This document shows positions 8,361 through 16,636 of a stretch of DNA of 59,244 nt, piece by piece. The notes under the pieces are model-generated. The model searched no databases. It was not told where the DNA came from and saw nothing but the letters and a program-made list of their open reading frames with translations. Within the stretch, counting starts at the first letter, position 1. Every line of letters starts with the position of its first letter. Source of the stretch: Chloroflexota bacterium (GTDB lineage: Bacteria; Chloroflexota; Anaerolineae; Anaerolineales; Villigracilaceae); assembly GCA_016234485.1 (NCBI GenBank), contig JACRBL010000045.1, positions 1 to 59,244 on the forward strand, read 5' to 3'. The translations under genes were made by a program, and so were the position numbers.

Positions 8361-9335
8361 CTATTGTTCGATCGCGCTTGCCAGCCAGCGCAACTTGAGC
8401 CAGTGGAGCGAATCGGGCCGCGCCCACGGATGCCTCTCGCGCACGCGCGCCAGCGCCTGCTCGGCGGTGAGTTTTTCCTGCAAGATCAGCGTCGCGCAAC
8501 AGATGGTGGTGGATCGATTCATCCCCGCCACGCAATGGACGAGGACGCGCTGTCCCGTATTGATGCGTTCGAGCGTCCACATGGCCTCGGCGGTGATCTC
8601 CTCCAGGCTCATGCCGTTGCGTCCCTCGCCCTTGTTTTCCCAGCGGTCGCGCGCGTCGAGCGGGCCAGACGCCAGCCAGCGACTCGGCTCCTCGCCCAGG
8701 TTCAACACCGCATCCACGTTTGGACGCGTTTCGCCTTGCTTATCCAGCCCGCCGATGAAGAGTCGCCGCTTTTGGATTTTTCCGTTCACGAGGATTGCGA
8801 TCGGGTCGCCGCCAAACTGACGGTAGATGCTCTTTGTATCTGGCGCGAGCCGCGCGGGCATCGAAGGCGCCGAGGACCAATCGCGCGCAAACTGGATTGG
8901 TTCGCGCCGTCCCTTGCGCGGCTCCGCACGAATTGTCCGCGCCAGGAATTCCAACTCGGTGTCGTCGGGCGCGCTGTTGATGAGGATGACGAACACGCCT
9001 CCCTGTCCGGCGGGGCGAAAGGTGAGGATGTCGCGGATGGCGCGAGCCTCGTGAAGGGGCGGGAGCGCGTCGAGATTTTGGTACAGTCCCGTTTGCTTTA
9101 ACTCGGATATGCCCGTAAAACGCAGGCGACGCGGGATGAAATATCCCTCCATGCGTTCGTAGAGAATACCCTGCTCCATCAGCATCAGCGAAGGTTTCGA
9201 TGGGATGAAGCCCTGAAAATCCATCACCAGGTCTTGCCGCCTGCCGACGGTTTCCACGCGCAGAGAATCCAACCTGCCGCCCTGGATGGTTTTATGATCG
9301 GGAATGCGGATGATGCGGGTGTGGGAGATTGGCAT
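8361..9335 (-). CDS. Dual-specificity/tyrosine phosphatase-like protein with an N-terminal extension
   Basis: About 324 residues from ATG at 9335; an upstream in-frame ATG at 9395 would add 20 residues encoded by a 7-bp repeat array, which argues against it. The C-terminal third holds the Cys-phosphatase signature HCVAGMNRSTT (HCx5R-S/T) preceded by a helix and followed by ARVRERHPWARP, typical of the dual-specificity phosphatase fold. A possible general-acid Asp lies in GPLDARDRW. The N-terminal 180 residues are not recognised and include beta-rich segments. It probably dephosphorylates phosphoproteins in the cytoplasm; the Ser/Thr kinase at 40977 is a conceivable counterpart, but nothing here links them. 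It follows the GMC oxidoreductase on the same strand. Confidence 0.8.
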   Translation of the reverse strand: MPISHTRIIRIPDHKTIQGGRLDSLRVETVGRRQDLVMDFQGFIPSKPSLMLMEQGILYERMEGYFIPRRLRFTGISELKQTGLYQNLDALPPLHEARAIRDILTFRPAGQGGVFVILINSAPDDTELEFLARTIRAEPRKGRREPIQFARDWSSAPSMPARLAPDTKSIYRQFGGDPIAILVNGKIQKRRLFIGGLDKQGETRPNVDAVLNLGEEPSRWLASGPLDARDRWENKGEGRNGMSLEEITAEAMWTLERINTGQRVLVHCVAGMNRSTTICCATLILQEKLTAEQALARVRERHPWARPDSLHWLKLRWLASAIEQ

Positions 9336-9341
9336 GGGGGA

Positions 9342-9379
9342 GTTACAGGTTACAGGTTGCAGGTTACGTGTTGCGTATA
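9342..9379. repeat. Degenerate 7-bp tandem array (GTTACAG units)
   Basis: Five consecutive heptads on the plus strand: GTTACAG, GTTACAG, GTTGCAG, GTTACGT, GTTGCGT. It lies in the leader (or the first codons) of the phosphatase gene, between it and the GMC oxidoreductase stop. Confidence 0.75.
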
Positions 9380-9416
9380 GAGTCTTGCGTGGCATCTGAA
9401 AACTGATTACCGTTCT

Positions 9417-11039
9417 CTACTCTCTCTTCCCTTTCACTTTGCTCATCGCATACTCCGCCAGCGCGGTGATGGTGAGCGACGGATTGACTCCAGGGTTGGC
9501 GGGCATGACGGAACCGTCTACAACGAATAAACCAGGGTAATGGAAGACTTCGTAGTTCAGGTCAATCACGCCCTCCGAGTCATCACGGCCAAACGGGACG
9601 CCGCCCATCAGGTGTGCGGTGGTGGGGAAGTTGAACAGGCTATCGGTGAAGGCCGCGTGCGCGCTGCCGTTCACCTTCTTCGCGAACGCGTTCGTGACCG
9701 TGTTGGCGAGTTTGAGTTCCTCGGCGGTGTGTTCCTTCTCAGGGCGGATGACAAGTCCCTTACGACCCAGGGTGAAGAAACTGCGTCCAAGGCGGATGCG
9801 CGTCAGGTTTTCCTCGGTCTGCATTACGAGCAGGATGGTGATGCGGCGCGCCCAATTGGCGAGGAATTTATCGTTGAGGAAATCAATTGGGTGACGGATG
9901 ATCTCCCACAGCGTTTTGAGAATTCGGACAAGCGCGCTTCTCGACCCTTCGATTAGCGGGGCGGTCATCACGCGGATGAAGGATGAGCCGTCCGAGTAGC
10001 GGACGGGTTCGACGCGCGTCACTTCGTCCGCGCTGAAGATGGAGGTGATGGCGATACCTTTCGAGAAGTCCACATCGTCACTGCGAGCAATGGCGCCGAG
10101 GATGTTCTCACTGTTGGTGCGGACGTGATTGCCGAGGGTCTGCGAAATTTTGCCGAGGGATTGAGTCACGTCGCGGCAACGGAATAATAATTCGAGCGTA
10201 CCCAGCGCGCCAGCCGCGACGATCACATTGCGGGCGCGAACGAACGAGTGAAGGGGAACGAGTGACGTGGATGAACGATAATGTACTTCGTAGCGGGCGC
10301 CCCCCTCTTTCTCTCCCCCCATTTTCTCCGAAAATGGGGGGAGACGGAGGGGGGTAATGTCGGTTACTTTTGCTTCGGGGATGACTTGCGCGCCATTCTT
10401 TTCCGCGAAGTACAAGTAATTTTTCGGGAGCGTGTTCTTGCTGTTGTAACGGCATCCCACCATGCAACCGCCGCAAAAATTACAACCCGTGCGCGCGGGT
10501 CCCTTGCCGCCGAAGAACGGGTCGGGGACAGTTTCGTTTTCCGTCCCAAAAAACACGCCGACAGGAAGCGGCTCGAATGAATCAGCATGGCCGAGTTCAG
10601 CCGCGATCTCTTTGCAAACCTCGTCGGCCTTGAAAAGACGCGGATTGCGCGTCACGCCCAACATGTGCCGCGCCGTTTCGTAATGCGGTTTCAGTTCCGC
10701 CTTCCAATCGTTGAGATGTCTCCATGAAGGCGCGGCAAACAGACGGTCGTCGGGTTCGATCAGCACGTTGCCGTACATCAAACTACCTCCGCCCACGCCG
10801 CTCCCATGCAGGGCGAGCAGGCCGTTCATAAAAGTCATTTCAAAAATGCCAAAGAAGCGCGCCGCGGGAAGCCAGAGATATTTTGGCAAATTCCAGTTGG
10901 TCTTTGGAAAATCCTTATCCTCGAAGCGCTTGCCGCGCTCGAGAACCAAAACCGAATAGCCCTTCTCCGTCAAACGCATGGCCGACACGCTTCCCCCGAA
11001 CCCCGACCCGATGATCACATAATCATAGATTTGTTCCAT
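9417..11039 (-). CDS. GMC-family FAD-dependent oxidoreductase (cholesterol-oxidase-like)
   Basis: 540 residues from ATG at 11039, chosen because GGAGGG lies just upstream and the FAD-binding motif begins at once: YDYVIIGSGFGGSVSAMRL. Other family marks are LHGSGVGGGSLMYGNV, the Cys cluster TGCNFCGGCMVGCRYNSKN, and the C-terminal LFVVDGSVMPANPGVNPSLT (GMC_oxred_C). The family oxidises alcohols, including sterols, using FAD; the substrate is not evident. There is no signal peptide. A palindromic repeat (10300-10355) is inserted in frame at about residues 229-247, between recognised segments. It is divergently transcribed from the methyltransferase gene at 11210. Confidence 0.92.
   Translation of the reverse strand: MEQIYDYVIIGSGFGGSVSAMRLTEKGYSVLVLERGKRFEDKDFPKTNWNLPKYLWLPAARFFGIFEMTFMNGLLALHGSGVGGGSLMYGNVLIEPDDRLFAAPSWRHLNDWKAELKPHYETARHMLGVTRNPRLFKADEVCKEIAAELGHADSFEPLPVGVFFGTENETVPDPFFGGKGPARTGCNFCGGCMVGCRYNSKNTLPKNYLYFAEKNGAQVIPEAKVTDITPLRLPPFSEKMGGEKEGGARYEVHYRSSTSLVPLHSFVRARNVIVAAGALGTLELLFRCRDVTQSLGKISQTLGNHVRTNSENILGAIARSDDVDFSKGIAITSIFSADEVTRVEPVRYSDGSSFIRVMTAPLIEGSRSALVRILKTLWEIIRHPIDFLNDKFLANWARRITILLVMQTEENLTRIRLGRSFFTLGRKGLVIRPEKEHTAEELKLANTVTNAFAKKVNGSAHAAFTDSLFNFPTTAHLMGGVPFGRDDSEGVIDLNYEVFHYPGLFVVDGSVMPANPGVNPSLTITALAEYAMSKVKGKRE
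10300..10355. repeat. Palindromic element inserted in frame in the GMC oxidoreductase gene
   Basis: A C-run and G-run bracket a perfect 14-bp stem: 10313-10326 pairs with 10330-10343 across TCC. It adds a Pro/Gly-rich stretch around LPPFSEKMGGEKEGG without a stop or frameshift. Similar in structure to the elements at 37477-37555 and 39135-39442. Confidence 0.75.
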
Positions 11040-11066
11040 GGCGCCCTCCCAGGCGAATTTTGGGTG

Positions 11067-11129
11067 ATTATACAGCCAAAAATATTGAGGCAAATTGCCT
11101 CTTGAATTTGTTCTCAAACGGCCTACAAT
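11067..11129. promoter_or_regulatory. Divergent promoters around a 15-bp palindrome
   Basis: Plus strand: TTGAAT (11102-11107), 16-bp spacer, TACAAT (11124-11129), serving the methyltransferase. Minus strand: TATAAT at 11067-11072, serving the oxidoreductase. Between them lies GAGGCAA-A-TTGCCTC (11087-11101), a perfect palindrome that overlaps the minus-strand -35 zone and could be a repressor site. Confidence 0.55.
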
Positions 11130-11209
11130 GAAACTTGAAAACGGGGTCGTCAGTTCAGACGGCGGCGCAGATTGGTCAGCGCGCTCTCAAAGACCAGAAG
11201 GATATAACC

Positions 11210-12013
11210 ATGAAACGCTCGACCCTCTCATTGCTTGCCTGCCCGACATGTCACGGACAATTGATTTTTTCAGGCACGGATGACGATCCGCTTCGCGCGG
11301 GACGTTTGGCCTGCCCCGCTTGCGACAGGCATTTTCCCATCGTGGACAGAATCCCGCACTTCATCGCGCCCGAACAACTGACCGGATTCAACCGCCGCTT
11401 CTCGCGCATGTACGATCTGACATCTTGGGGCTATCGCGCCTTCTCGAAGATTGCCTTCGCATTCATTGGCATGGACGAGGAGACAGGCCGCCGCGAGATC
11501 ACCGACCGCCTCGATCCGCGTGGCGGGCGCGTGCTCGAAGTTTCCATCGGACCTGGAGTCAACCTGCCATATTTGATGAACCGTCCCGATGTGGGCGAGG
11601 TCTTCGGGTTGGACATTTCCCTCGGACAGTTAAAAAACTGTCAGCGATATGTGGCGAAAAAAGGCTGGGGCGTGGACTTGTTCCTCGGCAACGGCGAGCG
11701 GCTTCCGTTCCAGAATGAATCGTTCGACGGAGTCATCCATGTGGGGGGAATCAACTTCTTCAACGATAAAAAGTCCGCCATCGAGGAGATGATCCGAGTC
11801 GCGAAACCTGGCGCGAGAATCCTGATTGGCGATGAAACCGAAAAAGGCGCAAAAGCCTATGAAAAAGTCATCCCTGGATTTATGAAATCCTTTGGCGGGG
11901 ACCGCGCGACGGTCGTCGCGCCGATTGACCTTGTCCCCGCATCCATGCTCGAAACGCGCGTCTTCGATGCATGGAAGGGCTGGTTCTATTGTATCGAGTT
12001 CAGGAGGCCGTAA
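11210..12013 (+). CDS. SAM-dependent methyltransferase with N-terminal Trm112-like zinc segment
   Basis: 267 residues from ATG at 11210, preceded by AGAAGGAT. Residues 8-45 hold two Cys pairs (CPTCHG, CPACDR) ending FPIVDRIPHF, a Trm112/zinc-ribbon-like segment. The class I methyltransferase domain follows: motif I LEVSIGPGVNLPYL, motif II GLDISLGQLKNC, and NGERLPFQNESFDGVIHVGG. Proteins of this build methylate small molecules, lipids or quinone-like compounds; the substrate is unknown. It is followed, with overlap or near contact, by an isoprenylcysteine methyltransferase-like gene, so the two are probably co-transcribed from the promoter at 11102. Confidence 0.88.
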   Translation: MKRSTLSLLACPTCHGQLIFSGTDDDPLRAGRLACPACDRHFPIVDRIPHFIAPEQLTGFNRRFSRMYDLTSWGYRAFSKIAFAFIGMDEETGRREITDRLDPRGGRVLEVSIGPGVNLPYLMNRPDVGEVFGLDISLGQLKNCQRYVAKKGWGVDLFLGNGERLPFQNESFDGVIHVGGINFFNDKKSAIEEMIRVAKPGARILIGDETEKGAKAYEKVIPGFMKSFGGDRATVVAPIDLVPASMLETRVFDAWKGWFYCIEFRRP

Positions 12014-12627
12014 CGAATCTCGCGTTGATTAACTCAATCGTCCGCTGGTTGGGCGGAGCGCTGGCTTACGCCGCGCTGGGGATCGTACTCTACGGAGTCT
12101 GGCGCGGCACGAAACAGCAAGCGGGACGCACGGTCGGACTCAGCGGCGGCTGGCTCCGTTCGTGGTGGTTCTATCTCGCCTGCACAGTTGCATACTTCGG
12201 CCTCGCTTGGCTCGGCTGGAAGCCATTACCGCTGGCGTTTTCTCCTCCAATGCGCGTCGTTGCATTGGTTATGGGATCTTTGCTTTACTTTCCTGGCTTG
12301 CTCTTCCTCTTGTGGGCACGGCTGACGCTTGGAAGGTATTACTTCGTCTCGACGGGTTTCGGCGCGCAGTTGTTCAAAGATCACCAACTCATAACGAGCG
12401 GACCCTACGCCATCGTCCGCCACCCCATGTACGCGGGACTGATCCTCGCGGCATTGGGTAGCCTGCTGATCTACTTCACATGGGCGACGGTGTTCTTCGC
12501 CTGCTTTGCCCCGCTGATGATTGTCCGCGCGAGTCGCGAGGAAGCAGTCTTGTCGGAAGAATTTGGCGAGCAGTGGGCGGACTATTGCAAACGCACGCCT
12601 GCATTTTTTCCGCGGCTGGGAAAGTAA
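11971..12627 (+). CDS. Isoprenylcysteine carboxyl methyltransferase (ICMT)/phospholipid methyltransferase-like membrane protein
   Basis: Up to 218 residues with four to five hydrophobic segments. The C-terminal half carries the family core ITSGPYAIVRHPMYAGL, then a membrane pair, then the EExxLxxEFGEQWADYCKRTP signature. The start is uncertain: ATG at 11971 would overlap the previous gene by 43 nt; a TTG at 12025 starts just before the first hydrophobic stretch. The family transfers methyl from SAM at the membrane, but bacterial members are mostly uncharacterised. A second, more distant member lies at 50743. Confidence 0.82.
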   Translation: MEGLVLLYRVQEAVTNLALINSIVRWLGGALAYAALGIVLYGVWRGTKQQAGRTVGLSGGWLRSWWFYLACTVAYFGLAWLGWKPLPLAFSPPMRVVALVMGSLLYFPGLLFLLWARLTLGRYYFVSTGFGAQLFKDHQLITSGPYAIVRHPMYAGLILAALGSLLIYFTWATVFFACFAPLMIVRASREEAVLSEEFGEQWADYCKRTPAFFPRLGK

Positions 12628-12631
12628 TTCA

Positions 12632-12660
12632 TTGACGCAACTCCTCGGTTGCATTATCGT
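12632..12660 (+). promoter_or_regulatory. Promoter giving a leaderless transcript of the gamma-glutamyltransferase gene
   Basis: TTGACG (12632-12637), 17-bp spacer, TATCGT (12655-12660), with the ATG only 6 bp downstream at 12667. No Shine-Dalgarno is present. Confidence 0.5.
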
Positions 12661-12666
12661 TGCCGC

Positions 12667-14340
12667 ATGAACGCCCCAACCTTCAACTCCCGCCGCTCGC
12701 CCGTCTACGGACGCAATGGAATCGTCGCCACATCCCAACCCCTCGCCACTGCCGCTGGACTTGAAATTCTCGCGCGTGGTGGCAACGCCGCCGATGCCGC
12801 CATCGCCGCCGCGGCCGCGCTCAACGTCACTGAGCCGACTTCGACTGGAATCGGCGGCGACATGTTCGCGCTCTATTTCGATTCGGACTCGCGCCGCGTC
12901 ACCGCGCTCAACGGATCGGGCCGCGCCCCCTCCGACCTTTCGCGGGATCGGCTAAAGCGCGAAGACCTCCTCGCCGACGAGTTGCCTCCCTTCCACGCGC
13001 ACACTGTCACCGTCCCTGGCGCCTGCGCGGGCTGGTGCGACTTGCACGCGCGTCACGGCTCCCTCCCCCTGTCCAACATCCTCGCGCCCGCGATCAAACT
13101 CGCCGAAGAGGGATTCCCCGTCGCGCCCATCACCGCCCACTTCTGGTCGCGCGGTGTGGACAGGCAACTGAGATCCGCGCCGAACGGGCACGAGTTGACC
13201 ATTGAGGGCCGCGCGCCGAAAGCGGGCGAACTCTTCCGCAACCCTGGGCTGGCGCGCACGTTCAAAGCCGTCGCTGAAAAAGGAAAGGCCGCGTTCTACG
13301 AAAGTGAAATTGCCGAAGCCATCGTGAACGTGATTCGAGAATCAGGCGGATGCATGAAATTGGACGATCTCGCCGCGCACACATCCACCTGGGAGGAGCC
13401 GATCTCCGTGGATTATCGCGGCCTGCGCGTTTACGAATGTCCGCCCAATGGACAGGGCATCACCGCCTTGATCGCGTTGAACATCCTCGAAGGTTTCGAT
13501 CTCGCTGGGCTGGACTCATTATCGCCAGAAAAACTGCACTTGATGATCGAGTCTCTGCGGCTGGCTTTCGCTGACGCGCGCTGGTACGTTTCCGACCCCG
13601 CCTTCAACAATCTTCCAATCGCCCAACTTCTTTCGAAAGATTACGCCGTCCAACGCCGCAATCTAATCAATACGCAGTACGCAACACGTAATACGCAATT
13701 CGATTCCCCCACCTCTTTCTCCAATACCATCTACCTCAGCGTGGTGGACGGGATGGGCAATGCCTGTTCGTTCATCAACAGCAACTACATGGGATTCGGC
13801 ACTGGTATCGTCCCGAAGGGCTGGGGTTTCACATTGCAAAATCGCGGCCACAACTTCAGCCTTGACCCCAATCACCCCAACTGTCTTGCGCCGCGCAAGA
13901 GGCCGTATCACACCATCATCCCTGCGATGGTCACGCGTGTGCCACGCGCTGAGCGGAGAGCCAGCGAAGTCGAAGCGCAGGGCGAGGGCGAAACCCTTTT
14001 CGCTTCCTATGGTGTCATGGGCGGATTCATGCAACCGCAGGGACACGTACAAGTCCTCTCCGCCTTGCACGATGCGGGACTCGATCCCCAGTCCGCGCTC
14101 GATCTGCCGCGCTTCTGCATCGAAGCCGAAAAATCAGGCGGAGAGGTCGCCATCGAGGAAGGGATTCCCCAAGCGACATTCGATCAATTGGGAAAGATGG
14201 GACACCCCGTCCGCTGGGTTTCAGGCTACGAGCGCGCCCTCTTCGGCAGGGGACAAGTCATCCTGCGCGACGCGGAGACGGGCGTCCTGTGCGCGGGAAG
14301 CGATCCCCGCGCGGATGGGTGCGCGATGACGCTGGGGTGA
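12667..14340 (+). CDS. Gamma-glutamyltransferase family protein (YwrD-like)
   Basis: 557 residues. The start at ATG 12667 is 6 bp behind a good promoter; an in-frame ATG at 12649 is less likely. Family marks: GIVATSQPLATAAGLEILARGGNAADAAIA, STGIGGDMF, and the autoprocessing site NTIYLSVVDGMGNA, in which T354 is the expected N-terminal nucleophile of the small subunit. There is no signal peptide, as in cytoplasmic YwrD-type members, so glutathione may not be its substrate. Residues 335-345 (QYATRNTQ region) are encoded by a 7-bp repeat array ending only nine codons before T354, in the linker cut during maturation. A second apparent insertion, Arg/Glu-rich, lies near residues 425-440. Confidence 0.92.
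   Translation: MNAPTFNSRRSPVYGRNGIVATSQPLATAAGLEILARGGNAADAAIAAAAALNVTEPTSTGIGGDMFALYFDSDSRRVTALNGSGRAPSDLSRDRLKREDLLADELPPFHAHTVTVPGACAGWCDLHARHGSLPLSNILAPAIKLAEEGFPVAPITAHFWSRGVDRQLRSAPNGHELTIEGRAPKAGELFRNPGLARTFKAVAEKGKAAFYESEIAEAIVNVIRESGGCMKLDDLAAHTSTWEEPISVDYRGLRVYECPPNGQGITALIALNILEGFDLAGLDSLSPEKLHLMIESLRLAFADARWYVSDPAFNNLPIAQLLSKDYAVQRRNLINTQYATRNTQFDSPTSFSNTIYLSVVDGMGNACSFINSNYMGFGTGIVPKGWGFTLQNRGHNFSLDPNHPNCLAPRKRPYHTIIPAMVTRVPRAERRASEVEAQGEGETLFASYGVMGGFMQPQGHVQVLSALHDAGLDPQSALDLPRFCIEAEKSGGEVAIEEGIPQATFDQLGKMGHPVRWVSGYERALFGRGQVILRDAETGVLCAGSDPRADGCAMTLG
13664..13700. repeat. 7-bp tandem array (TACGCAA units) inside the gamma-glutamyltransferase frame
   Basis: Heptads TACGCAG, TACGCAA, CACGTAA, TACGCAA at 13671-13698, with a weaker unit before. 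In frame, no stop codon. Confidence 0.7.
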
Positions 14341-14413
14341 TACCTATGAATTGTTCTGCAGAGTTCATGTATAATTCTCAAAAAACAGACGGGTTCTTGA
14401 ACTGGAGGATATT

Positions 14414-14890
14414 TTGAAAAAATTTCTCGCCTTGACCATTTTCACTCTTTGGCTAACCGCGTGCTCATCGCCATTGTTCGCGCCTCCCATCCCTACAATC
14501 ACGCCCACGTTTACGCTCGTTCCCACATTCACGCCAACGTCGAGTCCCACCGCCACGCTGACGCCGATTCCCACGGATACGCCGACTCCCACCGCGGCCG
14601 AGTTGGGCACGTCGGTGAAGAGCCGAGACGAGTTCGAAGCGCTGGTCAAGGCAGGGCAGATAAAATGTCAGGGCTCTTCGGGTGGAAATTCGGCTGTGTT
14701 CCAATTCATTGAGGATGCCGCTGCGGCAGGCATTGCAACAGAAGCCACTTACAGACTTGGGTCGGGAATCCCCTCGGCAAGCGACCCCTCGCAATGTGTT
14801 TTTATGATGGCATTCGGCGGAGGCCAAACGACCATTATTTACCAGGATAGCGAGACAGGCGAGTATGTTATTTTAGTTGTTGAGGAATGA
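14414..14890 (+). CDS. Small lipoprotein with Thr/Pro-rich linker
   Basis: 158 residues. Translation starts at TTG (14414) behind a clear GGAGG at 14404-14408; a -10 box TATAAT lies at 14370-14375. The signal peptide ends in lipobox LTAC, so Cys17 should be lipidated. Residues 25-62 are a low-complexity Thr/Pro spacer that would hold the globular part away from the membrane. The C-terminal 95 residues are unrecognised and contain two Cys (KCQG, QCVF) that could form a disulfide. A strong terminator follows. Function unknown. Confidence 0.8.
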   Translation: MKKFLALTIFTLWLTACSSPLFAPPIPTITPTFTLVPTFTPTSSPTATLTPIPTDTPTPTAAELGTSVKSRDEFEALVKAGQIKCQGSSGGNSAVFQFIEDAAAAGIATEATYRLGSGIPSASDPSQCVFMMAFGGGQTTIIYQDSETGEYVILVVEE

Positions 14891-14928
14891 GAATCTCTTC
14901 GACCTCTGACTTTACCCATGAATCATTT

Positions 14929-14954
14929 GCCCCGAGGCTTCCACGCCTCGGGGC
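14929..14954. terminator. Bidirectional terminator between convergent genes
   Basis: GCCCCGAGGC pairs with GCCTCGGGGC across a 6-nt loop and is followed on the plus strand by AATAATTTTT. It serves the lipoprotein gene and possibly the converging dehydrogenase gene. Confidence 0.75.
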
Positions 14955-14963
14955 AATAATTTT

Positions 14964-14999
14964 TCACTGAACACTGAACACTGATCACTTTTCACTGAT
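14964..14999. repeat. 7-bp tandem array (CACTGAA units) supplying a stop codon
   Basis: Five heptads close to CACTGAA/CACTGAT on the plus strand. The TGA stop of the minus-strand dehydrogenase (14992-14994) lies inside the array. Confidence 0.75.
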
Positions 15000-15840
15000 A
15001 CTTGTAAAACCCTCTCCCCGTCTTCCTGCCCAAATATCCCGCGTCCACCATCTTCCGCAGAAGATACGCGGGACGGTATTTGTCCTCGCCCAGGTCGCGT
15101 TGCAGAACTTCCATCACGAACAGGACGACATCCAGCCCGATCAAATCCGCCAGCGTGAGCGGACCCATCGGGTGGTTCATGCCGAGTTTCATCACCGAGT
15201 CGATGGCCTCGGGCGTCCCGACTCCCTCTTGCAGGGCGAAGACCGCTTCGTTGATCATCGGACACAAAATGCGATTGGATATGAAGCCAGGCGAGTCGTT
15301 GGCTTCGATGGGTTCCTTGCCAAGCGCCTTGCAGATGTCCACCACAGTCTTGGTGGTCTCGTCGGTCGTGGCGAGCCCGCGGATGATCTCTACCAGTTTC
15401 ATCAACGGGACGGGGTTCATGAAGTGCATCCCGATGACTTTATCTGGCCGCTTCGTAGCCGCGGCGATCTTGGTGATCGAAATGGACGAGGTGTTGCTGG
15501 CGAGGATCACGCCTTCGCGGGCATTGGCATCCATGTCTTTGAAGATCTTGAATTTCAATTCGGGATTCTCTGTCGCCGCTTCGATGACGAGATCCGCGTC
15601 CTTCATCGTGGACATGTCGCTGACGAAGGCGATTCTGTCCGCGCTGGCTTTTTGCTCCGCGCTGATCGTCCCCTTTTCGAGCAGTTTCGCCGTGGACTTG
15701 GCGATGGTGGCCTTTGCCTTTTCAAGCGCCGCGGGCATGGTATCCATGCAAGTCACTTGATAACCCGATGTTGCCGCGACTTGGGCAATGCCATTTCCCA
15801 TTGTTCCCGCGCCGATGATGAAGATGTGATTGATGGTCAT
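14992..15840 (-). CDS. 3-hydroxybutyryl-CoA dehydrogenase
   Basis: 282 residues, the usual length for single-domain-pair (S)-3-hydroxyacyl-CoA dehydrogenases of the Hbd/PaaH type. Rossmann motif [11 protein letters not shown] at residues 10-20; NAD-discriminating Asp in MDTMPAA. Catalytic region SNTSSISIT and [15 protein letters not shown] (His of the catalytic dyad), with [13 protein letters not shown] and [16 protein letters not shown] in the C-terminal dimerisation domain. It interconverts acetoacetyl-CoA and 3-hydroxybutyryl-CoA, matching the thiolase at 20251. GGAGAC before the ATG abuts the end of four-helix-bundle element 1, and the stop codon lies in a 7-bp array, so both ends of the gene touch repeats. 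Confidence 0.95.
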   Translation of the reverse strand: MTINHIFIIGAGTMGNGIAQVAATSGYQVTCMDTMPAALEKAKATIAKSTAKLLEKGTISAEQKASADRIAFVSDMSTMKDADLVIEAATENPELKFKIFKDMDANAREGVILASNTSSISITKIAAATKRPDKVIGMHFMNPVPLMKLVEIIRGLATTDETTKTVVDICKALGKEPIEANDSPGFISNRILCPMINEAVFALQEGVGTPEAIDSVMKLGMNHPMGPLTLADLIGLDVVLFVMEVLQRDLGEDKYRPAYLLRKMVDAGYLGRKTGRGFYKYQ

Positions 15841-15852
15841 ATTACAGTCTCC

Positions 15853-16352
15853 TAGTCGCTTGGTCGCATAGTCGCGTGGTCACTTGGCTGAACCAGGCTT
15901 GGATTTTCGCAAATATGCGATGAAAGCATTGATAGATTTTTTGGTTGTTGTCGCCATGTCGTAAACTTTCTGAAAATCCTGCTGGGTTATGTACTTTCGG
16001 TCAAGAGCCAGGTAAATTTCAGATTGAACCTCGCTGGTGGAACGTCGCGAGTATTTCAGAAAATGGATGAACTCGCCATCGGAACCGTCATCGAAACCTT
16101 CGGCGATGTTGTGCATGACTGAACCAGTCGCGCCTTGAATTTGATCGCGCAGTCGAAAGTCTTTCGCGAATCTGCCTTGTTCTGTCAAATCATAAACCAG
16201 ATTCGCTAACTCTCGCGCCTGTTGCCACGCGCGAATATCCTCAAACTTCTCAATTCTCATTATTTGCCTCCTATCAAAAATGATTTCACCATCCAACTAC
16301 GCGACTATTCAACCATCCGACCACGCGACTACTCGACCACGCGACCATCCGA
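15853..16352 (-). mobile_element. Putative 0.5-kb element 1: four-helix-bundle gene between inverted arrays of an 8-bp unit
   Basis: Left end (15853-15892): about five octads of form TRGTCGNN on the plus strand. Right end (about 16284-16352): about eight octads of form NNCGACYA, the reverse complement of the same unit. Between them lies one gene (15880-16260). The right array runs into the coding end of the membrane protein gene at 16329 and supplies its TAG stop; the left array ends 12 bp before the next start codon. Length and layout match element 2 at 18437-18940. That it is mobile is inference. Confidence 0.6.
15880..16260 (-). CDS. Four-helix-bundle protein (S23/23S rRNA intervening-sequence protein family), copy 1
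   Basis: 126 residues from ATG at 16260, preceded by GGAGG; an upstream in-frame extension lacks that support. The sequence matches the S23/IVP four-helix-bundle family: KFEDIRAWQQARELANLVYDLT, then RLRDQIQGATGSVMHNIAEGF, FLKYSRRSTSEVQSEIYLALDRKYI and a fourth helix. The fold is shared with Avd proteins of diversity-generating retroelements, but no reverse transcriptase or template repeat is nearby. About 80% identical by eye to copy 2 at 18481. It sits between inverted 8-bp arrays. The molecular role of the family is not established. Confidence 0.92.
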   Translation of the reverse strand: MRIEKFEDIRAWQQARELANLVYDLTEQGRFAKDFRLRDQIQGATGSVMHNIAEGFDDGSDGEFIHFLKYSRRSTSEVQSEIYLALDRKYITQQDFQKVYDMATTTKKSINAFIAYLRKSKPGSAK

Positions 16353-16634
16353 CTTCTTCAACTTCTCATCACGCTCTTGAAGGGCTCCCAACAACCGCGC
16401 CTGTTCCGCTTTCAACTCGCGGTTTTCCTGTTCAGCCTGCGCCAGTCGCATCGCTCCTGTTCGGCCGAGCGCGCGTCCGCCGGAGAGGTCTACGAGCAGG
16501 GCGAGCAGGTAGCCGATGACTCCCAGCAAAACCACCCACCATTGACCGATGAGGAGCGCTGTGATGACGCCTAAAATGAGCGACACCCAGGCGTAAAAAT
16601 CCATCAGAAACCAAAATGGACGCGGCGCCTGCAT
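16329..16634 (-). CDS. Small two-TM protein with C-terminal coiled coil
   Basis: 101 residues: two hydrophobic segments (about 8-30 and 33-50) followed by an Ala/Glu/Gln/Arg-rich helix (about 60-92, starting AMRLAQAEQENRELKAEQ) with coiled-coil character. It begins 2 bp after the stop of the substrate-binding/VWA gene, so they form one operon and may form one membrane complex. Its last eight codons and its TAG stop are encoded by the 8-bp array at the right end of element 1, which suggests the original C-terminus was replaced when the element arrived. Function unknown. Confidence 0.75.
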   Translation of the reverse strand: MQAPRPFWFLMDFYAWVSLILGVITALLIGQWWVVLLGVIGYLLALLVDLSGGRALGRTGAMRLAQAEQENRELKAEQARLLGALQERDEKLKKSDGRVVE

Positions 16635-16636
16635 GG

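Noticed and set aside
15853..16352. Octad arrays read as a CRISPR array
   Set aside because: Units are 8 bp and degenerate with no spacers of fixed length, and there are no cas genes.
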